Source: DASXKD01 sp963707905 (GTDB lineage Bacteria > Actinomycetota > Actinomycetes > Streptosporangiales > Streptosporangiaceae). From it: DNA of 64,000 bases. Position 1 is the first letter of the stretch. Each line of letters begins with the position of its first letter. A model generated the notes under the pieces. That model did not search any database. It saw only the letters and a program-made list of their open reading frames with translations, and was not told where the DNA came from. Made by a program: the position numbers and the translations under genes. The stretch covers positions 62,001 to 126,000 of the forward strand of contig CAVPSA010000018.1 of the NCBI GenBank assembly GCA_963707905.1, read 5' to 3'. This document shows, piece after piece, positions 9,079-17,435 of this stretch.

Positions 9079-9984
9079 TTATCGGGACAGCAGAAGAGCA
9101 AGTGGCCCGGCAGAGACGAGGACCAGCGCCAGGATCAGCCAGGTAATACGGCTGCCCCAGCGGGCCCGTTGGGGCCAAGTGAGGGTCGGCGGGCGCAGGA
9201 TTGCCTGCTCGGGTGGCAACTCCTCCGGGAACAGCGGGGCCATTTGCGTCGGCTCACCCGGCGATGCCGATGCCTTCTGCCGTGCCGGTTGAGGCGCGCG
9301 GGACGGCCGCGTCGTCGGCGCTGGGCTCGGGGTGGCGGCCGACCTTTTCGTCCGGAGGCCAGCCGCCTTCGTCCGGAGGCCAGGCGGCTTCATCCGGGTG
9401 GCCAAACTCTTCGTCCGGCGGGCCGGTCCCTTCGCCCGGCGGTCCTGCCCGTTCTCCTGATGGCCCGGCGGCTTCTCGGGAAGGCCGATTGCCCTGTCCG
9501 TGCGATCTCGCCCATCCAGCTGCTGTTGCGCTGAGGGCCGCGGGGCAGGGGCCTGCAGAAGCTCAGCTGGCGGTGTGGTGCCCGGCTCCGGCTGGGCATC
9601 CGGCTGCGCCGTGGTCTCCTCGGCGTTGGCGCCCGGGTACGAGACGCTCAGGGCCGGAAACTCGTCCGTGGGGGCCTCATCTGCCCGGGAGGGCAGCCTC
9701 GGCCGCGCGATGGCCGCGGGCGGCTGAGGCCTCTTGCCCGCGCCAGGCACCCGCCGGGGCAGGGACGCAGACCCGCCGGCACGCAGCGCGTGCATCTCCG
9801 GTGGCGCTTCGGCTTTCACCGAGTCCAGTGCATTACGCATGTGCCGCAGGGCATCTTCGGATAGCACGGCCTGCCGAACCGGCCGTACCGGCCCGGCTCT
9901 CGGCGCCTGCTTGCCGCCCGGCACATGCCGATCGCTTGCAGATACACGCCGTGGAAGAGGCTGGGCGGGGCTGTCTTCTGCCAT
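9079..9984 (-). CDS. unknown proline-rich protein with C-terminal membrane anchor
   Basis: 301 residues from the ATG at 9984. A longer frame to 10206 has no better start signal. Nearly all of it is Pro/Ala/Arg-rich and low-complexity, with short repeats of the type GLRTK/LATRMK near residues 200-225. The end is a hydrophobic helix with only a few following residues (ITWLILALVLVSAGPLALLLSR), so it looks tail-anchored. It converges on the Tad operon's last gene. No family recognised; a link to the Tad locus is only positional. Confidence 0.5.
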   Translation of the reverse strand: MAEDSPAQPLPRRVSASDRHVPGGKQAPRAGPVRPVRQAVLSEDALRHMRNALDSVKAEAPPEMHALRAGGSASLPRRVPGAGKRPQPPAAIARPRLPSRADEAPTDEFPALSVSYPGANAEETTAQPDAQPEPGTTPPAELLQAPAPRPSAQQQLDGRDRTDRAIGLPEKPPGHQENGQDRRAKGPARRTKSLATRMKPPGLRTKAAGLRTKRSAATPSPAPTTRPSRAPQPARQKASASPGEPTQMAPLFPEELPPEQAILRPPTLTWPQRARWGSRITWLILALVLVSAGPLALLLSR

Positions 9985-10338
9985 CGGCCAACCCCCCGGG
10001 CGCTCGGAAGAGGACGCGATCTCGGCAGATAGGCCGAGCACATGACGCGCTGCGGAACAATCGGTAGGACCCGTTGTCGTTGACCAGCTGCCATGCGCAT
10101 GCGCAACTGCGAAAGACACGTCAGGGCAACTCAACAGAATACCGATACTAACGGGTATGGCCAACGGCTGCGCTGGCATGCGTGAGGAGTGGGACTCCAA
10201 GCCCACCGGGCGCTGCGAGGAGGAGATTCTCCCCCAGACGCTGCCGGGATACCTGTCCTACCGGGCCCGCACCGCGGCGCTGCCGCCAGGCAGCCTCTGG
10301 CCCGCATTCACCCCGTTCAGGCGTGCGGGCCGCCCCGG
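9985..10338. other. intergenic region upstream of the tail-anchored protein gene
   Basis: About 350 bases with no supported gene. It lies between the start of the tail-anchored protein gene and the end of the CoA ligase gene (both minus strand). It should hold the promoter of the former and the terminator of the latter; the hairpin at 10325-10356 overlaps the ligase stop. Open frames on the plus strand here have no recognisable product. Confidence 0.4.
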
Positions 10339-10356
10339 TCACGACGGGCGGCCCGC
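10325..10356 (-). terminator. hairpin at the end of the CoA ligase gene
   Basis: Perfect 11-base inverted repeat GCGGGCCGCCC / GGGCGGCCCGC with a 10-base loop that contains the ligase TGA (10341-10339). A GC-only hairpin without a T-run, the usual actinomycete style. Confidence 0.5.
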
Positions 10357-11967
10357 GTCGGCGGCGAGCTGGCGGAGCCGGTAGCGCTGGATCTTGCCCG
10401 TCGCGGTCCTGGGCAGCGCCTCGACGAACTCGATCTCGCGCGGGTACTTGTACGGCGCGATCGCCTGCTTGGCGAAGGCCTGCAGCTCGGCGGCCTTGTC
10501 CGGGCCGGCCTCGGCGCCATCCCTGAGCACGACGTAGGCCTTCACGATCGTGCCGCGCCCGGGGTCTGGAGCGGCCACCACACCGCTCTCCACCACGTCC
10601 GGGTGCCCGAGCAGCGCCTGTTCCACCTCGGGCCCGGCGATGTTGTACCCGGACGCGATGATCATGTCGTCGCTGCGGGCCTGGTACCAGTAGTAGCCGT
10701 CGGAGTCCCTGACGTAGGTGTCGCCGGTGAGGTTCCAGCCGTCCCGCACGTAGCCGCGCTGGCGCTCGTCGGCCAGGTACCGGCAGCCGGTGGGCCCCTT
10801 GACGGCCAGGCTGCCCGGCTCGCCGTCGGGCACCGGCTTGCCGTCCTCGCCGAGCACCGCCGCCTCATAACCCGGCACGGCCAGGCCGGTCGCCCCGGGC
10901 CGGATCTGGTCCCCGGCGGCGGAGATGAAGATGTGCAGCATCTCGGTGGCGCCGATCCCGTCGATGATCCGCACGCCGGTGGCGCGGTGGAAGTCCTCCC
11001 ACACCGCCCGGGGCAGGTGCTCGCCGGCCGAGACGCACCGGCGCAGGCCGCGCAGCGCCTCACGGTGGCCGGCGAGCAGCAGCGCCCGGTACATCGTCGG
11101 CGCCGTGAACAGCACCGTCACGCCAAGGCCGGCGACCACTTCCGCCAGCTCGCCGGGCGAGGCGCGCTCCAGCAGCAGGGTGCAGGCACCGATGCTGAAC
11201 GGAAACACCACCAGGGCGCCGAGCCCGAACGTGAAGCCGACCGGCGGGGTGCCCAGGAACAGGTCGTCCGGGCTCGCCTGGAGCACATGGCGGCCGAACG
11301 TGTCCTGGATAGCCAGCACATCGCGGTGGAAGTGCATGGTGGCCTTGGGCCTGCCGGTGGTGCCCGAGGTCGGGGCGAGCAGCGCGACGTCGTCGGCCGC
11401 GGTAGCCACGGCGGGGAAACTGGCGTCCCGGCCCTCGCAGCGGCGGACCAGGTCGTCGCTGGCATCGCCGCCGTACCGGATCGCCGGTATGCCGAGGTCC
11501 GCGGCCTCCAGTTCGGTGCCGAAATGGTGATCGCAGATGGCCAGGCTCGGCCGGGTGAGGTCGGCCAGCGCCGCGATCTCACCGGCCCGCAGCAGCGCCA
11601 TGGTCGTCACCGCGACCCCGCCCGCCTTGATCACCGCGAACCAGGAGGCGATCAGCCACGGGTTGTTGGGCCCGCGCAGCAGCACCCGGTTGCCAGGCAC
11701 CAGGCCGAAATCCTCGACAAGCACCCGGGCGGCCTGGTTGGCGTGGCGGAGCAGGTCGCCGTAGGTCCACGTCTCGGTGGGGGTGCGCAGGCAGGGGCGA
11801 TCCGGGCCGAACCGGGCGATAGTGGCGTCCAGCAGCGCCTCGGCGCAGTTCAGCCGGTCGGGATAACTCAGCCCGCCGAGGTCAAAGCGCAGGTCCGGCC
11901 ACTGTTCGGCGGGCGGGAGGTGGTCCCGGCAGAAGGTATCGATGTGGGCGGAGGGCGACAGCTCCAT
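10339..11967 (-). CDS. 2-aminobenzoate-CoA ligase-like / benzoate-CoA ligase family AMP-forming enzyme
   Basis: ANL-superfamily acyl-CoA synthetase, 542 residues from ATG 11967. The AMP-binding signature APTSGTTGRPKAT is present. So are the A5-type motif GIGATEMLHIF, the A7 region LTGDTYVRDSDGYYWYQAR, the hinge SDDMIIASGYNI and the A10 lysine PRTATGKIQR. The N-terminus (DTFCRDHLPPAEQWPDL) and overall pattern resemble the 2-aminobenzoate/benzoate-CoA ligase group. It would activate an aromatic acid with ATP and CoA in the cytosol. Divergent from the enoyl-CoA hydratase gene; the partner monooxygenase/reductase is about 5.5 kb away. Exact aromatic substrate is inferred from context. Confidence 0.8.
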   Translation of the reverse strand: MELSPSAHIDTFCRDHLPPAEQWPDLRFDLGGLSYPDRLNCAEALLDATIARFGPDRPCLRTPTETWTYGDLLRHANQAARVLVEDFGLVPGNRVLLRGPNNPWLIASWFAVIKAGGVAVTTMALLRAGEIAALADLTRPSLAICDHHFGTELEAADLGIPAIRYGGDASDDLVRRCEGRDASFPAVATAADDVALLAPTSGTTGRPKATMHFHRDVLAIQDTFGRHVLQASPDDLFLGTPPVGFTFGLGALVVFPFSIGACTLLLERASPGELAEVVAGLGVTVLFTAPTMYRALLLAGHREALRGLRRCVSAGEHLPRAVWEDFHRATGVRIIDGIGATEMLHIFISAAGDQIRPGATGLAVPGYEAAVLGEDGKPVPDGEPGSLAVKGPTGCRYLADERQRGYVRDGWNLTGDTYVRDSDGYYWYQARSDDMIIASGYNIAGPEVEQALLGHPDVVESGVVAAPDPGRGTIVKAYVVLRDGAEAGPDKAAELQAFAKQAIAPYKYPREIEFVEALPRTATGKIQRYRLRQLAADAGRPS

Positions 11968-12009
11968 TGCGGCCCCTCTTCGTTCGGCACCCGCCGCGGC
12001 GGGGTAGCA

Positions 12010-12038
12010 CCAGTATTCCCGTCTCTGACGACAGTCAA
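12010..12038 (-). promoter_or_regulatory. putative promoter of the CoA ligase gene
   Basis: On the minus strand TTGACT (12038-12033), a 17-base spacer and TACTGG (12015-12010) give a sigma70-like promoter about 40 bases before the ligase start. The -35 box lies in ATTGACnGTCGT, which also occurs in the putative promoter of the monooxygenase/reductase gene. A shared operator, possibly for the PaaX-like regulator, is inference. Confidence 0.5.
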
Positions 12039-12072
12039 TGGACCGAGATATCGTGAGGCCGGAGGTGCGCCC

Positions 12073-12900
12073 ATGAGCCCGTTTCGCGGATCGGTCCCCT
12101 TGACGCAGGAGTGGCGGCATTTCCGGTTCGAATGCGCCGACGGGATCGCTACCGTCACGCTGGACCGGCCGGGCAAGCTGAACGCGCTCACCTTCGACTC
12201 CTACGCCGACCTGCGGGACCTGCTGGCCGAGCTGCCGCACCGCGGGGACGTCCGGGTACTGGTGCTGCGCGGCTCCGGCCGGGCGTTCTGCTCGGGTGGG
12301 GACGTCCACGAGATCATCGGCGCCACGCTGGCCATGGGCCAGGACGAACTGCTGGCGTTCACCCGGATGACCGGCGAGGTGATCCGGGGAATGCGCGAGT
12401 GCCCGATTCCCATCGTCGCCGGGCTGCAGGGCATGGCCGCCGGTGCCGGTGCGGTGATCGCGCTGGCGGCGGACTTCCGGGTGGCCACCCCAGCGGCACG
12501 GTTCGCGTTCCTGTTCACCAAGGTCGGCCTGTCCGGCGGGGACATGGGCGCCGCCTACCTGCTGCCGCGCCTGGTGGGCCTGGGCCGGGCCACCCAGCTG
12601 CTCATGCTTGGCGACACCATCGACGCCGCGCACGCCGAGCGCATCGGGCTGATCAGCGAACTGGTGGCCGAGGGCGAACTGGACGGCGCGGTGGACCGGC
12701 TGGCCCGGCGGCTGGCCACCGGCCCGGCCCACGCCTACGCGCAGACCAAGGCCCTGCTCACCCGCGAGCAGGACATGAGCCTGTCCGCCGCGGTTGAACT
12801 GGAAGCGATGACCCAGGCCCTGCTGATGACCGGGCAGGACTACGCCGAGTTCCACGCCGCCTTCACCGAGGGCCGCGACCCCCGCTGGCAAGGCCGCTGA
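12073..12900 (+). CDS. enoyl-CoA hydratase/isomerase (crotonase) family protein
   Basis: 275-residue crotonase-fold protein; ATG 12073 follows GGAGGTG. TVTLDRPGKLNALTF and GRAFCSGGDVHEI mark the fold and the first oxyanion-hole loop. The second loop reads GMAAGAGAVIALAADFRVA. The two catalytic Glu of classical hydratases are not evident: the aligned stretches read AGAVIALAAD and KVGLSGGDMG, with an Asp instead. It may act on an unusual ring-derived CoA ester rather than as a plain hydratase. Divergent from the ligase gene, it fits the lower part of the CoA-dependent aromatic route. Confidence 0.85.
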   Translation: MSPFRGSVPLTQEWRHFRFECADGIATVTLDRPGKLNALTFDSYADLRDLLAELPHRGDVRVLVLRGSGRAFCSGGDVHEIIGATLAMGQDELLAFTRMTGEVIRGMRECPIPIVAGLQGMAAGAGAVIALAADFRVATPAARFAFLFTKVGLSGGDMGAAYLLPRLVGLGRATQLLMLGDTIDAAHAERIGLISELVAEGELDGAVDRLARRLATGPAHAYAQTKALLTREQDMSLSAAVELEAMTQALLMTGQDYAEFHAAFTEGRDPRWQGR

Positions 12901-12937
12901 CCCCGCAGACCCTGCCTGGCCCGGCTTCGGTGCCGGC

Positions 12938-14384
12938 CTAGCGTGCCTGGGTGTCGCTCTCCCGCCGGATATGGAAGAAGGCTGGTTTCAGTACGAAACG
13001 GGCGAAGGCCATCGCGGCGAGACCGATGGCGATGACGCCGGCCAGCGACCAGAGTTCTGCCGCGGGGGCATGTTCGCACCGATTCAGCGACGATCCAGGC
13101 CAGGAACCCTGCGGCGGCGATGGGGAGTACGCCGAGGACCAGGGCGTTCCAGGCGCTGGTGAGAACGCGGCGCCGGTAATAGGCGATGGTGGCCAGCGCG
13201 GTGAGGATATAGAAGACGGCGAACAGCAGGCCGCTGACGTCGATCACGGCGGTAAAGGCGTCCTGTACCGAGTTGGCGAGCAGGTACACCCAGGTGAGGA
13301 TGACGAGGATCAGGCCGACGAGGATGCTGGCGGGGGCCGGGGTGGAAAACCGCCGGGAGACGTTACCGAGGAGTCTCGGCAGCGTGCCGTGGCAGGCCAT
13401 GCCATACATGATCCGGGCGGTGAGCACGATGTTGGTGAGGGTGGCGGCGATGACCGACAGGGCGAGGGAGAGCGCCATCACCTTGGCCAGGCTGGGGCCG
13501 CCGAGGGCCTGTGCCACATAGGTGAGCGCGGCCGTGGAGTGGGCCTGCAGCCTGGCCGGTGACACGACTCCTTGCAGGCCCATGACCGCTATGGCGTAGA
13601 TGATGGTGAGGAGGGCGACCCCGAGGATGGCGGCCCGCCCGGGGTTGGTGTGCCGGCGCTTGACCTCCTCGTTGACGTAGAGGGAGCCTTCCCAGCCGCT
13701 GAAGATGAAGACGGCGATGAGCAGGCCGCCCAGAACGCTGCCGTGCCCGCCGATTCCGCTGAGGCTGAACCAGCCCTTGGTGATCGGGAAGGTGCCGGGA
13801 TCGTGGCGCAGCACCGCTACCAGGCCTGCGGCCGCGATGCCGATGAGGATCGTGTATTCCACCACCGCCATGCCGACCTGGGTTTGCGCGGTGATGCGGA
13901 TGCCTACTACCGCGATCACCAGCATGACGAGCGCGACGCCGGTGGCGATGCCGATATCTGCCCAGGTGCTGCCGGAACTGGTGGTGAACACGGCGAGGAC
14001 CGTCGGCCCGATGAATTCGACGCCGGCCACGGCTCCGATGAGGTAACCGGAGATCATCAGCCAGCCGGTCATGAATCCGAGGTAGGGGTTGATCGCCCGG
14101 CCGACCCACTCGAAGGACGCGCCGCAGTTGGCGTTCCACATGTTCAGCCGCCGGTAGGCGTTGGCGATGACGAGCATGGGGATCGCGGTGAGGACGAGGA
14201 CCGGCCCACTGCCGTAGGCGGTCGTCGCGGCGAGTGCCGCCAGAGTCAGCCCGACCGACACCGCCGGGGCGGAGGAGGCCATGCCGATCACGGTGTCTTG
14301 CGACACTCCGATCGCATCGGGCTCAAGCCGTGCCACCGAGACCGGCGCGGTTCCTGGAGCAGTCGCAGCAGGCAGATCCGTCAC
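12938..14384 (-). CDS. APC-superfamily amino acid/amine permease (one frameshift near the 3' end)
   Basis: Polytopic permease of about 480 residues with roughly 12 hydrophobic segments. IGVSQDTVIGMASSAPA near the start and ANCGASFEWVGRAINPYLGFMTGW are typical of the APC family. GTG 14384 follows GAGGGGGGAT; longer upstream starts lack this. Near 13064-13068 a run of five G (plus strand) disrupts the frame. With one base removed, the protein continues as AELWSLAGVIAIGLAAMAFARF and ends FHIRRESDTQAR at 12938, completing the last helix. Substrate unknown. It converges on the crotonase gene, so uptake of an aromatic amine or amino acid is possible but unproven. Confidence 0.75.
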
Positions 14385-14730
14385 CCATCCCCCCTCGCGC
14401 CTGGTTTCCCACTTCACGCGTTCACGCAAACCGAAAGAAGTCTTGCCTCGTCCAGGTCCCGGCGCGCGCGTGATGCCGCTGGCCCTTTCGGCGAAATCAT
14501 AGTGGCTTTTTAAATGTGCGGCCGGGCGGGGGCCTTTTGCCGTCATGCCGATGAGGACCCCGATAATGGGTAAAATCACAAATTGTGGCGGGTTATCGGA
14601 ATACGGTTATTTCAGATGCGGAATGTCGCGGAAGGCGGCTGGCAGCTGCGTGCCCAGAGCCGCGGACGCCACCCTTGCAAGCGATCTTGGCATATGCTAA
14701 CTTAGTTTGGCAGGTGCAAGAAAGGACGTT
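14385..14730. other. divergent intergenic region between permease and ArsR-type gene
   Basis: About 345 bases without a supported gene. It is less GC-rich than its surroundings in the 14500-14640 and 14685-14715 parts. Near the ArsR-type start it holds TTGCAA (14674) and a stretch containing the palindrome GCATATGC next to CTAACTTAG, a plausible promoter/operator for the regulator. The permease promoter should also lie here. Confidence 0.45.
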
Positions 14731-15075
14731 GTGGACACCGCTGACATGACCGGGGACGGGCTGCTGCGGGTGCTGGCCACGCTGGCCAACCCGCACCGGC
14801 TCCGGGTCGTGGCGGCCCTGGCCAAGCAGCGCAACTACGTCAGCCAGCTCGCCCGCGAGCTCGGCATCAGCCGGGCTCTCCTGCAGGTCCACCTGCGCAA
14901 GCTGGAGGCAGCCGGGCTGGTCTCGGCCGCCATCGAGGTCTCAGAGGACGGGAAAGCCATGAAGTTCTACGAGGTCATGCCGTTCGCCATCCAGCTGACA
15001 CCCCAGGCGATCATGGCCGCGGCCACGACCCTGACGGTGGCCAGTGAGCGGGATTCAGAGGTGGGTCATGAGTAG
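14731..15075 (+). CDS. ArsR-like winged-helix transcriptional regulator
   Basis: 114-residue DNA-binding protein. GTG 14731 follows AAAGGA by about 5 bases. The central part reads LATLANPHRLRVVAAL, then YVSQLARELGISRALLQVHLRKLEAAGLV, an ArsR-type winged helix with the recognition helix in the latter. There are no clear metal-binding Cys pairs. It overlaps the next small membrane-protein gene by 8 bases, so the two are probably translated together. Such regulator/membrane-protein pairs recur in actinomycetes, with unknown function. Confidence 0.78.
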   Translation: MDTADMTGDGLLRVLATLANPHRLRVVAALAKQRNYVSQLARELGISRALLQVHLRKLEAAGLVSAAIEVSEDGKAMKFYEVMPFAIQLTPQAIMAAATTLTVASERDSEVGHE

Positions 15076-15340
15076 CACGGTTGCTGTCGCCTTCGTTGCC
15101 GTCGTCCTGGTCGTCGGTGGCCTGCTCGCGTACGCGATCTTCCAGTGGGGACGGCAGCTTGCCCTCAGCAGGAAGACACGAGCCGAGGTGACCACAAGCG
15201 AGGAGTACCGGCGACTGTCTGAGATGGCTGTCACCGCCCAGCAGCACACCGACATGAAACTCGGCGAGATCAACATGCAGCTCGCCCAGCTACGCGACCA
15301 GCTGGATCAGGTGCAAAAAGTCCTCAGGGACGTCGAGTAA
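15068..15340 (+). CDS. small membrane protein with C-terminal coiled coil
   Basis: 90 residues from ATG 15068, inside the end of the ArsR-type gene. An N-terminal helix (about residues 3-25, VAVAFVAVVLVVGGLLAYAIF) is followed by a basic stretch. A heptad-like region runs EINMQLAQLRDQLDQVQKVL, predicted to form a coiled coil in the cytoplasm. No named family recognised. The overlap indicates co-regulation with the ArsR-like protein; it may be its partner or target. Confidence 0.65.
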   Translation: MSSTVAVAFVAVVLVVGGLLAYAIFQWGRQLALSRKTRAEVTTSEEYRRLSEMAVTAQQHTDMKLGEINMQLAQLRDQLDQVQKVLRDVE

Positions 15341-15395
15341 AAACCTCCAGCGGAACCCACAGGCTGAACCGTCCTCACAGAAAGCCCGCAGACCC

Positions 15396-15878
15396 ATGCA
15401 CTTCCACGCCCATGACGATCCCATGGCCTCCGCCGAGCAGCTGGCTGAGCACGACCCGCGTGCCGCCGCCGAAGCCTTCCGTGCCATCGCCTGCGACGAC
15501 AGCGTCGCCGACGAGGTGCGCCTGTCCGCGGCCGGGGAACTGCCCCGGCTGGACCCGCGTGCCGCCGCCCAGGGCTGTCTGGCCATCGCCTGCGACGACG
15601 GAGTGGGTGACGAGGTGCGCCTGTCCGCGGCCGGGGAACTGCCCCGGCTGGACCCGCGTGCCGCCGCCCAGGGCTGTCTGGCCATCGCCTGCGACGACGG
15701 AGTGGGTGACGAGGTGCGCCTGTCCGCGGCCGAGCTGCTGCCCGCCGTCGCCCCGCGTGCCGCCGCCGAAGCCTTCCGTGCCATCGCCTGCGACGACGGA
15801 GTGGGTGACGAGGTGCGCCTGTCCGCGGCCGGGCAGCTGGCCGCGCTCGGCCCGCGTGCCGCCGCCGGGCCCAGCTGA
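15396..15878 (+). CDS. HEAT/ARM-like 33-residue repeat protein
   Basis: 160 residues from ATG 15396, almost entirely made of a 33-residue unit with the pattern DPRAAAnnnnAIACDD-x5-DEVRLSAAnxL. Two short helices per unit resemble HEAT/ARM solenoids found in actinobacterial protein-interaction proteins. There is no signal peptide or catalytic motif. The final unit is cut short at GPRAAAGPS. The underlying DNA repeats are nearly identical, so copy number can vary by recombination and the family assignment rests on the repeat pattern only. Confidence 0.6.
   Translation: MHFHAHDDPMASAEQLAEHDPRAAAEAFRAIACDDSVADEVRLSAAGELPRLDPRAAAQGCLAIACDDGVGDEVRLSAAGELPRLDPRAAAQGCLAIACDDGVGDEVRLSAAELLPAVAPRAAAEAFRAIACDDGVGDEVRLSAAGQLAALGPRAAAGPS
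15453..15870 (+). repeat. 99-bp tandem repeats within the solenoid gene
   Basis: Units begin at 15453, 15552, 15651, 15750 and 15849 (last one partial), exactly 99 bases apart, each starting GnCCCGCGTGCCGCCGCC. The second and third are almost base-identical. The frame is kept because 99 is divisible by three. Confidence 0.95.
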
Positions 15879-15984
15879 CCCAACCGCCGGAAACACCGTT
15901 CTGCACAGCAGCGGCGAACGGCAGCGGGGGAGGCGTGGGCCTGGCGGGCGTACCAGATTCCGGCGCGGGTGGCCGGTAGGCCGT

Positions 15985-16277
15985 CTACGGCTGGTAGGCC
16001 ACGGTTCCGAAGTTGCAGCAGCCGTCGTGAACCCCGAGGAAGCCGGTCACGAACACCGCCTGCCCGGTCGGGCCGACCGCAAGGGAGTTCGCGCCGGCGA
16101 AGTCCCGGCGGCCCCGGTAGCGCGCCTCCCACGACGTTCTGCCGTCGGCGGCGCGGTAGGCGATCGTGGCGAAGTTCGCGCTGTTGCTCCGGAACCCCGG
16201 CGCTGTCCCAGTGACGTACACCAGTGCGCCGTCCGGGCTCACCCCGACCGCGACGGCGCCCCGGAACCAGGCGCGCG
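15985..16277 (-). pseudogene. 3' remnant of a beta-propeller (SBBP-type) gene
   Basis: About 97 codons with two beta-propeller repeats, including ALVYVTGTAPG, NFATIAYRAADG and FGTVAYQP at the C-terminus. The repeats match those in the full propeller at 21828-23235. The frame has no start or signal peptide and abuts the stop codon of the acyl-CoA dehydrogenase upstream. The 5' part is missing, so it looks like a truncated paralogue left by rearrangement. Confidence 0.65.
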
Positions 16278-17435
16278 TTACTTGAAGAGTTGCCTGGCGA
16301 TGATCGTGCGCTGGATCTCGGAGGCGCCCTCGTAGATGCGCGGGGCCCGGACCTCCCGGTACAGGTGTTCCAGCAGATGGCCCCGCTCCAGGGCGCGGGC
16401 GCCGTGGATCTGCACCGCCGAGTCGACCACGTACTGAGCCGTCTCCGTGGCGAACAGCTTGGCCATGGCGCTGCGCCCGGCGACCCCGGCCGCCCCCGCG
16501 TCCAGGGCCGCCGCCGCCGAGTACACCAGCAGCCGGGCCGCCTCGGTGCGGGTCGCCATCTCGGCAAGCAGGTGCGCTACCGTCTGCTGGTCCTTGAGCG
16601 GGCCGCCGAACACCGTCCTGGACGCCGCGTACTCGCAGGCCGCCTCGAGCGCCGCCTGCGCCATGCCCACCGCGAACGCACCCACGCTCGGGCGGAACAG
16701 GTTCAGCGTCCGCATTGCCACCGCGAAGCCACGGTCGGGCTCCCCGAGCAGCTCGTCCCGGTACACGGGCACCCCGTCGAAGGCCAGCGTGCCGATCGGG
16801 TGCGGGCTGACCATGTCCAGGTGCGTGCCGGACAGCCCCGGCCGGTCCGCCGGGACCAGGAAGGCGCTGACCCCGCGGGCCCCGGCGCCCGGTGTGGTCC
16901 GGGCGAACACCGTGTAGAAGTCGGCCTCGGGCGCGTTGGAGATCCAGGTCTTGATGCCGGTCAGCCGCCACCCCTCCGCATCCGGCACGGCGGCGAGTTC
17001 CAGCGCCGCGGCGTCGGACCCGGCACCGGGCTCGGACAGCGCGAACGCGGCCACGGCCGTCCCGGCGGCCACCGCGGGAAGCCACCGGCGCACCTGCTCG
17101 TCGGCGCCGGATTGCAGCACCGGGTAGCTGCCCAGCCCCTGCAGTGCCAGCGCGGTTTCCGCCTCGGTGCACTGGGTGGCCAGCGACTCCCTGAGCAAGC
17201 AGAGATCCATGGCCGAGGCCTCGCGGGAGGAGGGCTCCCCGGCCGCCGCACCGGGGAGCGCCGCACCGGGGAATAGGCGGGCGAGCAGGCCGAGCCGCCC
17301 CATGGCAGTCAGCAGTTCCCTGTTGACGCGGCCCGGCTGGCCGGCTTCGGCCAGCGGCCGCAGTTCGGTCGCGGCGTACCCGCGCACCTGGGCCGCGAAG
17401 TCCTGCTGCGCGGCGGTCAGCCCGAACGCGGTCAT
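16278..17435 (-). CDS. acyl-CoA dehydrogenase family protein
   Basis: 385-residue FAD flavoprotein. It contains ALSEPGAGSDAAALE (the FAD/substrate-binding motif of the middle domain), TWISNAPEADFYTVFARTT, and the C-terminal RIYEGASEIQRTIIARQL, whose Glu in YEG aligns with the usual catalytic base. ATG 17435 overlaps the stop of the monooxygenase/reductase gene (ATGA), so both are translated from one message. In the 2-aminobenzoyl-CoA/salicylyl-CoA route such enzymes act in the beta-oxidation-like lower steps. Substrate is inferred from this coupling. Confidence 0.88.
   Translation of the reverse strand: MTAFGLTAAQQDFAAQVRGYAATELRPLAEAGQPGRVNRELLTAMGRLGLLARLFPGAALPGAAAGEPSSREASAMDLCLLRESLATQCTEAETALALQGLGSYPVLQSGADEQVRRWLPAVAAGTAVAAFALSEPGAGSDAAALELAAVPDAEGWRLTGIKTWISNAPEADFYTVFARTTPGAGARGVSAFLVPADRPGLSGTHLDMVSPHPIGTLAFDGVPVYRDELLGEPDRGFAVAMRTLNLFRPSVGAFAVGMAQAALEAACEYAASRTVFGGPLKDQQTVAHLLAEMATRTEAARLLVYSAAAALDAGAAGVAGRSAMAKLFATETAQYVVDSAVQIHGARALERGHLLEHLYREVRAPRIYEGASEIQRTIIARQLFK

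Noticed and set aside
10189..12072. Plus-strand open frame joined to the crotonase gene
   Set aside because: The first 620 codons are antisense to the ligase gene; the real crotonase start is the ATG at 12073 with a ribosome site.
11968..12891. N-terminal extension of the ligase frame on the minus strand
   Set aside because: It is antisense to the crotonase gene and lacks ANL features; the ATG at 11967 gives the expected length.
15396..15878. Insertion sequence or phage-related origin of the repeats
   Set aside because: No transposase, terminal inverted repeats or integrase are seen nearby.
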